A DNA stretch of 64,000 nt from Rhizobium sp. ACO-34A (GTDB lineage Bacteria; Pseudomonadota; Alphaproteobacteria; Rhizobiales; Rhizobiaceae), in contig CP021371.1 in NCBI GenBank assembly GCA_002600635.1, positions 1,615,001 through 1,679,000 of the forward strand. The letters are read 5' to 3'. Positions 46,605 through 55,025 of this stretch are shown here, one piece after another. Below the pieces are notes generated by a model. It was not told where the DNA came from. It saw only the letters and a list, made by a program, of their open reading frames with translations, and searched no databases. Position 1 is the stretch's first letter. Every line of letters starts with the position of its first letter. The position numbers and the translations under genes were made by a program.

Positions 46605-47345
46605 TCACTCCGGCAGGCGGTAATCGACGATCCTGTTCTCGCGAACGACAAAAAGCTTGCCCGTTTCCGTCTGATCCGGTCCGCAAAGCGGCAGAAGTCT
46701 GGCGGCGACCTCGGAGGGATGCGGCAGCGTTTCCGGATCTTCGCCCGGAACGGCCTGCGCGCGCATCGCGGTACGGGTAGCGCCGGGGTCGATCGAGAGG
46801 ATGCGCAGCGGCAACCGCTGGGTCTCGGCAGCCCAGGTGCGGGCAAGCGCCTCGACGGCGGCCTTCGATGCGGAATAGGCGCCCCAGAACGGACGGCACT
46901 TGTGCGCCGCGCCGGAAGAGAGGATCAGCGCGCGGCCGGCATCGGACTTGCTGATCAGCGGAGCAACCGACCGGATCAGCCGCCACGTTGCGGTGACATT
47001 GATGTTCATCACCTTTTCGAACACCTTGGACTCGATGTGATCGACCGGCGAGATGACGCCGAGCACGCCGGCATTGGCGACCAGAATGTCGAGCTTGCCC
47101 CAGCGCTCGTGGATCGAGGCACCGAGCGCATCGATCGCGTTCATGTCGGCGAGATCGAAGGGAACGAGCGTGGCGGAGCCACCGGCCTTCTTGATTGCGT
47201 CGTCGAGCTCTTCCAGCCCGCCGACGGTGCGCGCGCAGGCGATGACATGGGCACCGGCCTTCGCCAGTTCGAGCGCGGTAAAGTAGCCGATACCGCGCGA
47301 TGCGCCGGTGACGAGCGCGATGCGGCCCTTCAGGTCAACTGTCAT
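46605..47345 (-). CDS. SDR family NAD(P)-dependent oxidoreductase
   Basis: 246 residues with the classical short-chain dehydrogenase signatures: cofactor motif T-G-A-S-R-G-I-G (13-20), N-A-G (91-93), catalytic Ser143 or Ser144, and Tyr157/Lys161 in Y-S-A-S-K. The substrate is unknown. It lies 27 bases after purF in the same direction, as this SDR commonly does in rhizobia, so it may be cotranscribed with purF. Confidence 0.94.
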   Translation of the reverse strand: MTVDLKGRIALVTGASRGIGYFTALELAKAGAHVIACARTVGGLEELDDAIKKAGGSATLVPFDLADMNAIDALGASIHERWGKLDILVANAGVLGVISPVDHIESKVFEKVMNINVTATWRLIRSVAPLISKSDAGRALILSSGAAHKCRPFWGAYSASKAAVEALARTWAAETQRLPLRILSIDPGATRTAMRAQAVPGEDPETLPHPSEVAARLLPLCGPDQTETGKLFVVRENRIVDYRLPE

Positions 47346-47372
47346 GATCTGCCTGTCTCTTGTCTCTGGCGT

Positions 47373-48863
47373 TCAGCCGTTGCTGGCGAGCATCGAAAGC
47401 TTGTTGCCCATGGCTTCGCCGTTCTTGTCGAGAAGACGGGTCGGATAGTCGCCGGTGAAATAGTGATCGGTGAACTGCGGCCGGGCCGCATTGCGATCCT
47501 CGCCGCCGACGGCGCGGTAGAGGCCGTTGATCGACAGGAAGGCGAGCGAGTCGACACCGATATACTTCGCCATGGCCTCGACATCCGCATACTGGTTGGC
47601 CAGCAGCTTGTCCGCATCCGGCGTGTCGATGCCGTAGAAGTCGGGATAGAAGATCATCGGCGAGGCGACGCGCAGATGCACTTCCTTGGCGCCGGCTTCG
47701 CGGATCATCTGCACGATCTTGAGCGAGGTCGTGCCACGCACGATGCTGTCGTCCACCAGCACCACGCGCTTGCCTTCGATCATCGCACGGTTGGCCGAAT
47801 GCTTCAGCTTCACGCCGAAGGCACGGATCTGTTGGGTCGGCTCGATGAAGGTGCGGCCCACATAGTGGTTGCGGATGATGCCATATTCGAACGGAATACC
47901 GCTCTGCTGTGCATAACCGAGTGCCGCCGGCGTACCGCCATCCGGAACCGGCACGACGACATCGCCCTCGACCGGAGATTCTTTGGCGAGGTTGATGCCC
48001 ATGTTCTTGCGCGTCGTGTAGACGTTGCGGCCGCCGACGACAGAGTCCGGCCGGGCGAAGTAGACGTATTCGAACAGGCAGAGCCGCTCCGGCTGGGGCT
48101 TGCTCGGCTTGCGGGCATCGATGGTAACGGAGCCGTCCGGCTGGATCTCGCAGATGATCACTTCGCCGTTCTCGACGTCACGGATGAACCTGGCGCCGAT
48201 GATGTCGAGTGCACAGGTTTCCGAGCAGAAGATCGGCTTGCCGTCGAGTTCGCCCATGACGAGCGGCCGGATACCGGTCATGTCGCGGGCGGCGATGAGC
48301 TTGGTGCGCGTCATCGCCAGCATCGAATAGCCGCCTTCCATCTGGCGGATGGCGTCGATGAAACGGTCCGACGTGGAGGAGTGGCGCGAGCGGGCGATGA
48401 GGTGAAGCACGACTTCCGTATCGGAGGTCGACTGACAGATGGCGCCGGTGGCGATGATCTGGCGGCGCAGAGTCAGGCCATTGGTGAAGTTGCCGTTATG
48501 GGCGATGGCGATGCCGCCTTCTTCCAGTTCGGCAAATAGCGGCTGCACGTTGCGCATGGCGACTTCACCGGTGGTGGAGTAGCGCGTGTGGCCGATGGAG
48601 ATGCTGCCGGGCAGGCGGGCGAGCGTTGCCGGATTGGTGTAATGGTCGCCGACGAGGCCCATATGGCGTTCCTGGTGGAAGCGCTTGCCGTCGAAGGAAA
48701 CGATACCGGCGGCTTCCTGCCCGCGATGCTGCAGGGCGTGCAGGCCGAGCGCCGTCAGGGTCGCCGCGTCGGGGTGTCCCAAAATGCCGAACACCCCACA
48801 CTCTTCATGCAGGGTGTCGTCGTCGAGACCGAATGCGAAATCGGAATGGGTAGACTGGATCAT
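47373..48863 (-). CDS. purF: Amidophosphoribosyltransferase
   Basis: This 496-residue enzyme makes 5-phosphoribosylamine from PRPP and glutamine, the first committed step of purine synthesis. A 21-residue propeptide precedes the N-terminal nucleophile Cys22 in E-E-C-G-V-F-G; its removal exposes the cysteine. The PRPP-binding loop is V-V-L-V-D-D-S-I-V-R-G-T-T. It lies between cvpA and the SDR gene, and no purine riboswitch is visible upstream. Confidence 0.97.
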   Translation of the reverse strand: MIQSTHSDFAFGLDDDTLHEECGVFGILGHPDAATLTALGLHALQHRGQEAAGIVSFDGKRFHQERHMGLVGDHYTNPATLARLPGSISIGHTRYSTTGEVAMRNVQPLFAELEEGGIAIAHNGNFTNGLTLRRQIIATGAICQSTSDTEVVLHLIARSRHSSTSDRFIDAIRQMEGGYSMLAMTRTKLIAARDMTGIRPLVMGELDGKPIFCSETCALDIIGARFIRDVENGEVIICEIQPDGSVTIDARKPSKPQPERLCLFEYVYFARPDSVVGGRNVYTTRKNMGINLAKESPVEGDVVVPVPDGGTPAALGYAQQSGIPFEYGIIRNHYVGRTFIEPTQQIRAFGVKLKHSANRAMIEGKRVVLVDDSIVRGTTSLKIVQMIREAGAKEVHLRVASPMIFYPDFYGIDTPDADKLLANQYADVEAMAKYIGVDSLAFLSINGLYRAVGGEDRNAARPQFTDHYFTGDYPTRLLDKNGEAMGNKLSMLASNG

Positions 48864-48988
48864 CGAAGCTCGCCTTTGCTCGCACGGGACAGCTGCAATC
48901 TGGAATGCGTTACCACGGCGGCACCGGTCTGTCCCGATCCGGCTGCCGCCGTCATGCGAATTCTTGCGCGGCCGATGGCCGCGCCATG

Positions 48989-49591
48989 TCAGTTGCTGGT
49001 GGCGGGTGCCGGTGCGTCTTCGGCGGGTGCCTGTTCGCCCGGCGCCTGCTCTGCCGACGGCTCGCCTGCCGGCTCTTCCTTGCCGAGGATGCGCGCGCGG
49101 ATCTGCGGCTCGATATCCTCCGGCAATACTGCCTCAAGTTTTCCGACGAGGCCATCCAGGAACGGCTTCGTCTTGGCATTGTTGACCCAGTCGGGCCGGT
49201 GCTTCACGTCGACCAGCCAGTTCCAGAAGGCGACTGCGACGACAAGCAACAGAATACCGCGTGCGGCGCCGAAGAGAAAGCCGAGCGTTCGGTCGAGTGC
49301 GCCGATACGGCTATCGATGATGAAGTCGGCAATCCGGGTCGTGATGAACGAAATCACGATCAGCGCGATCAGGAAAATCGCGCCGGCGGAACCGGCAATC
49401 GCGATACGGTCGTCACTCGTATAGTTCTTAACGTAGGGCACCAGGATCGGATAGAGATAGTAGGCGGCGGCTACCGCGCCTGCCCAGCTCGCGATCGAGA
49501 GCACTTCGCGTGAAAAACCGCGCACCATGGCGAGTACGGCTGAAAACAGAACGACGCCGATGACAATACCGTCGAAAATCGTAATGGGCAT
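48989..49591 (-). CDS. cvpA: CvpA family membrane protein
   Basis: 200 residues with four hydrophobic helices starting at I-F-D-G-I-V-I-G-V-V-L, followed by a cytoplasmic or periplasmic acidic Ala/Pro/Glu-rich tail. The segment I-D-S-R-I-G-A-L-D-R-T-L-G is the CvpA family core. E. coli CvpA is linked to colicin V production and bile stress; in rhizobia the role is unknown. The cvpA-purF pairing is conserved in many bacteria. The ATG at 49591 was preferred to 49606. A GCGCGGCC/GGCCGCGC hairpin at 48966-48984 follows its stop. Confidence 0.9.
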   Translation of the reverse strand: MPITIFDGIVIGVVLFSAVLAMVRGFSREVLSIASWAGAVAAAYYLYPILVPYVKNYTSDDRIAIAGSAGAIFLIALIVISFITTRIADFIIDSRIGALDRTLGFLFGAARGILLLVVAVAFWNWLVDVKHRPDWVNNAKTKPFLDGLVGKLEAVLPEDIEPQIRARILGKEEPAGEPSAEQAPGEQAPAEDAPAPATSN

Positions 49592-49681
49592 AAATACCAA
49601 CTCCAAGAGTTGCAGGCCGGGCCTGCTTCAAGTCTCCGTCATCACCGTCTTCGGCACCAAAGGCATGTCTGCCCCATTCAG

Positions 49682-51088
49682 TCAGTCGCCGTCCTGCTGC
49701 TCCTGGCGGGCCTTCAGCCGGGAACCGGCGATCCGCGCCACGAGATCCGGCAGGCTTTCCACCTCTTTCCACTTTCCCGCCCCGCCTTTCGGCAGTTCGG
49801 ACGAGGCCGTGGGCAGAACAGCAGTCGAGAAGCCGAGCTTTTCCGCTTCTTTCAGTCGCTGAGCCGTATGCGCAACCGGCCTGACGGCACCCGACAGGCT
49901 GACTTCGCCGAAATAGACGCAATCGGCCGGAAGGGCAAGACCGGCCAGCGAGGAAACCAGCGCAGAGGCGATCGCCATATCCGCAGCAGGCTCTGAGATG
50001 CGGTATCCGCCGGCAATATTCAAGTACACGTCGTGTTGACCGAGCCGCACGCCGCAATGCGCTTCCAGCACGGCGAGGATCATGGCAAGCCGCGAACTGT
50101 CCCAGCCCACAACCGCGCGGCGCGGGGTGCCGAGCGTCGTTGGAGCAACGAGCGCCTGCACCTCGACCAGGACGGGGCGGGTGCCTTCCATGCCGGCGAA
50201 AACCGCCGCACCCGGGGCCTTCTCGTTGCGCTCGCCGAGGAAGAGTTCGGAAGGATTGGCGACCTCGCGCAGTCCCTTGTCGGACATCTCGAACACGCCG
50301 ATTTCGTCGGTCGGCCCGAAGCGGTTCTTCACCGTGCGCAGGATGCGGTAATGGTGGCCACGGTCGCCTTCGAAGTAGAGAACGGCGTCGACCATGTGCT
50401 CGACGACACGGGGGCCGGCGATCTGGCCGTCCTTGGTGACATGGCCGACCAGCACCATGGTCGCGCCCGTCTGCTTGGCGAAACGGATCATCGCCTGCAC
50501 GCCGGTGCGGACCTGCGTGACCGTGCCGGGAGCCGATTCGGCCGTGTCGCTCCACAAGGTCTGGATGGAATCGATGATGACGAGATCGGGGCGCTTACCC
50601 TCTGATAACGTTGCAAGAATGTCCTCGACATTGGTCTCTGCCGCAAGCAGAACGTCCGTCTGAGCCGCATTGAGGCGCTGCGCACGAAGCCTGACCTGAG
50701 CGACCGCTTCTTCGCCCGAAACGTAGATGACGCGATGGCCCTTGCGGGAGAGGGCGGCGGCCGCCTGCATGAGAAGCGTCGACTTGCCGATGCCCGGATC
50801 GCCGCCGATCAGCACGGCCGAACCACGCACAAAGCCGCCGCCAGTGGCCCGGTCGAGTTCGCTCATGCCGGTCGGAATGCGGGGCGCTTCCTCGATCTCG
50901 CCGGAAAGCGAAGTGAGCGTCACCGGGCGGCCCTTCTTCGGCACCTTGCCGGGGCCTGCGCCGATGCCGCCCATCGGGTCTTCCTCGACGATGGTGTTCC
51001 ACTCGCCGCAGCCGTCGCACTTGCCGGCCCAGCGGTTATGAACGGTTCCGCAATTCTGGCAGATGAATTGAGTCCTGGCCTTCGCCAT
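49682..51088 (-). CDS. radA: DNA repair protein RadA
   Basis: A 468-residue RecA-related helicase that extends recombination intermediates. The N-terminal C4 zinc finger is C-Q-N-C and C-D-G-C (about 10-30). Then come Walker A G-G-D-P-G-I-G-K-S-T, the RadA-specific K-N-R-F-G motif and a C-terminal Lon-protease-like domain (V-E-V-Q-A-L-V, D-M-A-I-A-S-A-L). The length is standard. It sits between alr and cvpA in the order typical of rhizobia. Confidence 0.96.
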   Translation of the reverse strand: MAKARTQFICQNCGTVHNRWAGKCDGCGEWNTIVEEDPMGGIGAGPGKVPKKGRPVTLTSLSGEIEEAPRIPTGMSELDRATGGGFVRGSAVLIGGDPGIGKSTLLMQAAAALSRKGHRVIYVSGEEAVAQVRLRAQRLNAAQTDVLLAAETNVEDILATLSEGKRPDLVIIDSIQTLWSDTAESAPGTVTQVRTGVQAMIRFAKQTGATMVLVGHVTKDGQIAGPRVVEHMVDAVLYFEGDRGHHYRILRTVKNRFGPTDEIGVFEMSDKGLREVANPSELFLGERNEKAPGAAVFAGMEGTRPVLVEVQALVAPTTLGTPRRAVVGWDSSRLAMILAVLEAHCGVRLGQHDVYLNIAGGYRISEPAADMAIASALVSSLAGLALPADCVYFGEVSLSGAVRPVAHTAQRLKEAEKLGFSTAVLPTASSELPKGGAGKWKEVESLPDLVARIAGSRLKARQEQQDGD

Positions 51089-51186
51089 CAGGAAGCTTCC
51101 CGCGTTTCGCTCAAAGAGAACAAAGAGTGAATATTTGTTTCCCAGTTAGGACAAACGACGGAAAGATACAAGCCACCCGGTAGCGA

Positions 51187-52365
51187 TCACTCCGTTTCGT
51201 TATAGTGACGCTCGTAACGCAGGCCGACTGAGGTCAAAAGTTCGTAGCCGATCGTTCCGGCTGCGCGCGCCACGTCGTCGAGCGGCATGTTGGGGCCGAA
51301 GAGTTCGATATAGTCGCCAGCGGCAATTGCATTGGTAGGAACGTCCGTCACGTCGAAGATCGTGAGATCCATGGTCACGCGTCCCGCAACCGGCACCTTG
51401 TGCCCGGCGATGAAGCCGTGGGCACCGGCAAGACCGGTCTGGCGCAGGCCGACGCCGCTGCCGGAAGCGGAGCGCTGGTAGCCGTCCGCATAGCCGGCGG
51501 AAGCGATGGCAAGGCGGCTGTCGCGGGCAAGTTTCAGGCTCGCGCCGTAGCTCACGCTCTTGCCCGCCTTGGCCTCGCGGATCTGCAGGATGCGGGCTTC
51601 CGCCTTGATCGTCGGGCGCATCGGATTGGGCACGCCATTGACCGCTTCGCCGCCATAAATCGCGATGCCGGGGCGGGTAAGGTCCAAGTGATATTCGGGC
51701 CCAAGGAAAATTCCAGCGGAAGCTGAAAGGCTTGAATCGATGCCTTCGAAAGCTGCGCTAACCCGCCGGAATGATTCAAGCTGTTGGCGGTTCATCGGCG
51801 AGGACGGATCGTCCGCGCAGGCGAGGTGGCTCAAAACCAGCACCGGCGAGAAGCTTGCCGGCCGGGATACGTCGTCGGCCAGCGCCAGCGCATCCTCGAT
51901 CGACAGGCCGAGACGGTTGAAGCCCGTGTCGACATGCAGCGCGCAGGGGTGGTCGCCATGCTCCGCCACGGCGGACATCCAGAAGGCGAGCTGTTCTTCC
52001 GATGCGAGAACCGGCACCAGATCGTAATCGAAGAAGAAGTGTTCGGCACCTGGCCAGATGCCGGACAGCACGAAGATCCGGGCTTCCGGTGCATAGGCGC
52101 GAAGCGTTGCGCCTTCCGCCGGTACGGCCACGAAGAAATCGCGTGCTCCGGCATGGTAGAGGGTGCGGCCGACATCCTCGATACCGAGCCCGTAAGCGTC
52201 AGCCTTGACCACGGCGGCGGCGCGCGCCTTGCCGGATCGCTTCGCCATGTCGCGCCAGTTGTTCGCAACGGCCGTGAGGTCGATGGTCAGGCGCGTGGGC
52301 GCGGCGAGAAATTCGTCGGAGGCTTCGGAAATGTCAAAGGCGTCGGTCATTTTGGGAAAGCGCAT
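51187..52365 (-). CDS. alr: Alanine racemase
   Basis: A 392-residue PLP enzyme that makes D-alanine for peptidoglycan. The PLP lysine is in A-V-V-K-A-D-A-Y-G-L-G, and the second catalytic residue is Tyr in S-Y-G-A-S-L. The M-D-L-T-I-F-D-V-T stretch is in the C-terminal beta domain. The first of two possible ATGs (52365, 52350) is used; neither has a convincing ribosome site. In rhizobia it usually lies near dnaB, from which three regulator or rhodanese genes separate it here. Confidence 0.95.
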   Translation of the reverse strand: MRFPKMTDAFDISEASDEFLAAPTRLTIDLTAVANNWRDMAKRSGKARAAAVVKADAYGLGIEDVGRTLYHAGARDFFVAVPAEGATLRAYAPEARIFVLSGIWPGAEHFFFDYDLVPVLASEEQLAFWMSAVAEHGDHPCALHVDTGFNRLGLSIEDALALADDVSRPASFSPVLVLSHLACADDPSSPMNRQQLESFRRVSAAFEGIDSSLSASAGIFLGPEYHLDLTRPGIAIYGGEAVNGVPNPMRPTIKAEARILQIREAKAGKSVSYGASLKLARDSRLAIASAGYADGYQRSASGSGVGLRQTGLAGAHGFIAGHKVPVAGRVTMDLTIFDVTDVPTNAIAAGDYIELFGPNMPLDDVARAAGTIGYELLTSVGLRYERHYNETE

Positions 52366-52439
52366 GTCTGTTGAGGGGGTGGCGGGACCCTATCACTTTT
52401 CTTCAAGACTGGAACGGCCGAAGGCGCTAATATTTGGCG

Positions 52440-53297
52440 ATGCACAATATCTCTCAGGCTCAGGCCGTCAACGACATGCCGCTGACGAAGATCGAGGCGA
52501 CGCGCTTCTGGCGCGACGAGCGATTTGGCGACATGGAATGCCTGACCGCCACCTTCCAGACCCATGAATATGCGCCGCATTCCCACGAGACCTTCTCGAT
52601 CGGCGCTATCGAGGCCGGAAGCCAGATCGCCCGGATCCGCGGCAGCCGGGAAGAGACCGGCCCCGGCCATCTTTATCTCATCAACCCGGAAGTCGTTCAT
52701 GATGGTGTGCCGGGACACAGCGGCTATCGCTACAGGATGATCTATCCGGGCGAGGCCCTGTTTCGCGAGGTGCTGGAAGACGTGACGGGCATGGCCTGCC
52801 ACACCACTCCGGCTTTCTCCCGGGAATTGCCATTTGACGGAGAACTGGCGCAGGCCTTCAACGAGGCTCACCGGGCGCTGGAGGAGAGGTCCGGCGCGCT
52901 GGAGGCGGAGGAGGGCATGTTTCGGATGCTGGCCACGATCTTCGCCCGCTACGGCAGCCACAGCATTAACCCGATCGACACGCGTGAACGGACCGCGATA
53001 TCACGCGCCCGCGATTATCTCACCGAGAATTTCGCGTCCGACATCGGGCTGGAAGAGGTGGCCGAGGTAGCGGGGCTATCGAGGGCGCATCTGATCCGGG
53101 CTTTCCGCAAGGAATTTCACATCACACCCCATGCTTTCCTGACGGATGTCCGCGTCCGTCAGGCGCGCATGCTGCTGCGGCTTGGCCGTCCCATTGCCGA
53201 GGTCGCCTTCGATTGCGGCTTTGCCGATCAGGCCCATTTCAGCCGGCATTTCAAATCCCGCATCGGCGTCACTCCCGGCCAGTTCCGCGTCGCCTGA
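52440..53297 (+). CDS. AraC-family transcriptional regulator with cupin sensor domain
   Basis: 285 residues. The N-terminal AraC-type cupin (H-E-Y-A-P-H-S-H-E-T-F-S-I-G, about 40-53) senses a small ligand. The two C-terminal helix-turn-helix motifs are G-L-E-E-V-A-E-V-A-G-L-S-R-A-H-L and P-I-A-E-V-A-F-D-C-G-F-A-D-Q-A-H-F. AAGG lies 15 bases before the ATG but nine bases before the TTG at 52434, so the latter could be the true start. Its target genes are not obvious; alr is divergent. Confidence 0.9.
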   Translation: MHNISQAQAVNDMPLTKIEATRFWRDERFGDMECLTATFQTHEYAPHSHETFSIGAIEAGSQIARIRGSREETGPGHLYLINPEVVHDGVPGHSGYRYRMIYPGEALFREVLEDVTGMACHTTPAFSRELPFDGELAQAFNEAHRALEERSGALEAEEGMFRMLATIFARYGSHSINPIDTRERTAISRARDYLTENFASDIGLEEVAEVAGLSRAHLIRAFRKEFHITPHAFLTDVRVRQARMLLRLGRPIAEVAFDCGFADQAHFSRHFKSRIGVTPGQFRVA

Positions 53298-53323
53298 CCC
53301 GCCGAAAATGCTTCGGCAAGCGG

Positions 53324-54331
53324 TCAGGCCAATACTGCCTGCTGGCTGTTTTCCTCGATGAAACGGGCGCGATATTCGGTCGGGCTGAGGCCGAGCTTCC
53401 GCCTGAAATGGTGCCGGAGCGTGTGGGCCGAGCCGAAGCCGACGGCGCATGCGATGTCCTCCATGCGCGCTGCCCCCTGGCAGAGAAGCTGCCTTGCTGC
53501 GGCGACCCGTTCGGCGATGAGCCAGTCGCCCGGTGTCGCGCCGGTCGCCTCGGTAAAGCGGCGAAGAAATGTCCGGCTGGTCATGCGGCACTCTTTCGCC
53601 ATATCCTCGATCGTCCAGTCGCGGATGAGCGACACCCTGATCGTGTCGAGCAGGGGAGCGATTTCGCTGCCTTCGCGCCGGGCGACCGGTCGTTCGAGAA
53701 ACTGCGCCTGGCCACCCGTCCGATGAGCCGGCATGACGAGCCTGCGGGCAACCGAATTTGCCGCCGCCGCGCCGAAATCGCGCCTGACGATCTCGATCAG
53801 CAGATCGATGCCCGCAGCGCTTCCCGCCGCCGTGAAGATCCCGTCATGGGCTTGGTAGAGCGAGGCTTCATCGACCTTCAGTTCCGGATATCGGGCCCGT
53901 AATGCATCCGCATAGCGCCAGTGGGTCGTCGCCACGCCATTGTTGAGTAATCCCGTTGCAGCAAGAACGAAGGCGCCGGAGCAGAGCGACACGAGGCGCG
54001 CGCCGCGCACATGGGCGGCGCGAAGCCGCTCGCACAGCCTGTCCGGAACGGTGCTGTCGATCCCCCGCCAGCCCGGCACGACAATGATATCGGCTTCTTC
54101 CAGCAGTTCCGGTCCCGCATCCGCCGTCACCACCAGCCCGCCATGGGCGCGCATCGGCCCTTCATCCACGGCGCAACTGGAAAAGCGGTACCAGCCTGGT
54201 CCCATCTCCGGGCGACTGAGGCCGAAGATCTCCGTCACGATGCCGAACTCGAAGGTGCACAATCCGTCATAGACGAGAGCAACGACGAGAGGGCCGCCAA
54301 GCGGAGTAATTGTGTTCGAAGGGTTTGTCAT
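53324..54331 (-). CDS. GlxA/FtrA-type AraC transcriptional regulator
   Basis: 335 residues. An N-terminal DJ-1/PfpI-like domain has V-V-A-L-V-Y-D-G-L-C-T-F-E-F and a Cys in V-S-L-C-S-G-A-F-V-L-A, and is joined to a C-terminal AraC DNA-binding domain (W-T-I-E-D-M-A-K-E-C-R-M-T-S-R-T-F). This matches FtrA. The ATG at 54331 is used because the upstream extension is not regulator-like and overlaps the rhodanese gene region. It diverges from a rhodanese gene across 85 bases, the usual FtrA-rhodanese pair. Confidence 0.9.
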   Translation of the reverse strand: MTNPSNTITPLGGPLVVALVYDGLCTFEFGIVTEIFGLSRPEMGPGWYRFSSCAVDEGPMRAHGGLVVTADAGPELLEEADIIVVPGWRGIDSTVPDRLCERLRAAHVRGARLVSLCSGAFVLAATGLLNNGVATTHWRYADALRARYPELKVDEASLYQAHDGIFTAAGSAAGIDLLIEIVRRDFGAAAANSVARRLVMPAHRTGGQAQFLERPVARREGSEIAPLLDTIRVSLIRDWTIEDMAKECRMTSRTFLRRFTEATGATPGDWLIAERVAAARQLLCQGAARMEDIACAVGFGSAHTLRHHFRRKLGLSPTEYRARFIEENSQQAVLA

Positions 54332-54416
54332 GATCTTTACGCTTATTGTCAATCTTGCCAGTTTGCAACGGATGGCTTTCGTTCGATGTTTGCCGCATCG
54401 AAAGGAGACCACACCG

Positions 54417-54818
54417 ATGACCACCGCCGTAACCGCCGTAAAACCCGCGCCAAGCGACATCGCCCGCGAACACTTTGCCGCCGAATTTTCCTTTGAAACC
54501 GATTGCTGGGACGTCCATGACAGCATGGCGAGAGGGGCGGACTTCGTCCTGCTCGACGTCCGCGGTCCGACACTTTATGCGAAGGGGCATGTCCCCGGTG
54601 CGATCAGCCTGCCGCATGGCAAGATCACCGCCAACCGCATGTCCGGATGGCCGGAAGACACTGTCTTCGTGACTTATTGCGCCGGTCCCCATTGCAACGG
54701 CGCCGCCCGTGGCGCGCTGCGGCTCGCCGAACTCGGTCGCCCCGTGAAAATCATGGCAGGCGGAATAACGGGCTGGCTCGACGAGGGCTTCGAACTGGAA
54801 AGCGCTGCGGCGGCTTGA
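54417..54818 (+). CDS. Rhodanese-like domain protein
   Basis: 133 residues with a single rhodanese domain. The active-site loop is Y-C-A-G-P-H-C-N-G-A with the probable nucleophile Cys88; a second Cys93 in the loop is unusual and might form a disulfide with it. V-L-L-D-V-R-G (44-50) and G-H-V-P-G-A-I (57-63) are the CH2-like motifs. AAAGGAG precedes the ATG. It is divergent from the FtrA-type gene, which probably controls it. The sulfur acceptor is unknown. Confidence 0.92.
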   Translation: MTTAVTAVKPAPSDIAREHFAAEFSFETDCWDVHDSMARGADFVLLDVRGPTLYAKGHVPGAISLPHGKITANRMSGWPEDTVFVTYCAGPHCNGAARGALRLAELGRPVKIMAGGITGWLDEGFELESAAAA

Positions 54819-54893
54819 TGCTGCCTGAATTGAAAACGCACGAAGAGACCGGCGGCGTTCCTTGTCTCTAACAAGCCGCTCACCAAGAAGTCC

Positions 54894-54978
54894 GTCATCC
54901 TCGGGCTTGTCCCGAGGATCTTCCACATCACCATGAAATCGCTGGGCGGTAGATGCTCGGGACAGGCCCGAGCATGAC
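54894..54978. repeat. 85-base interspersed palindromic repeat
   Basis: Outer arms of 28 bases (54894-54921 and 54951-54978) are inverse complements with three mismatches. Each arm contains its own hairpin: ATCCTCGGG/CCCGAGGAT and ATGCTCGGG/CCCGAGCAT. The central 29 bases are unrelated. This form of palindromic intergenic repeat is common in rhizobial genomes. It lies between the rhodanese gene and the dnaB 3' end. Confidence 0.75.
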
Positions 54979-55025
54979 GAGCGGAGGTGAAGGCAGAGGG
55001 ACCTGACGCCCCGATCAGCCCCGTC

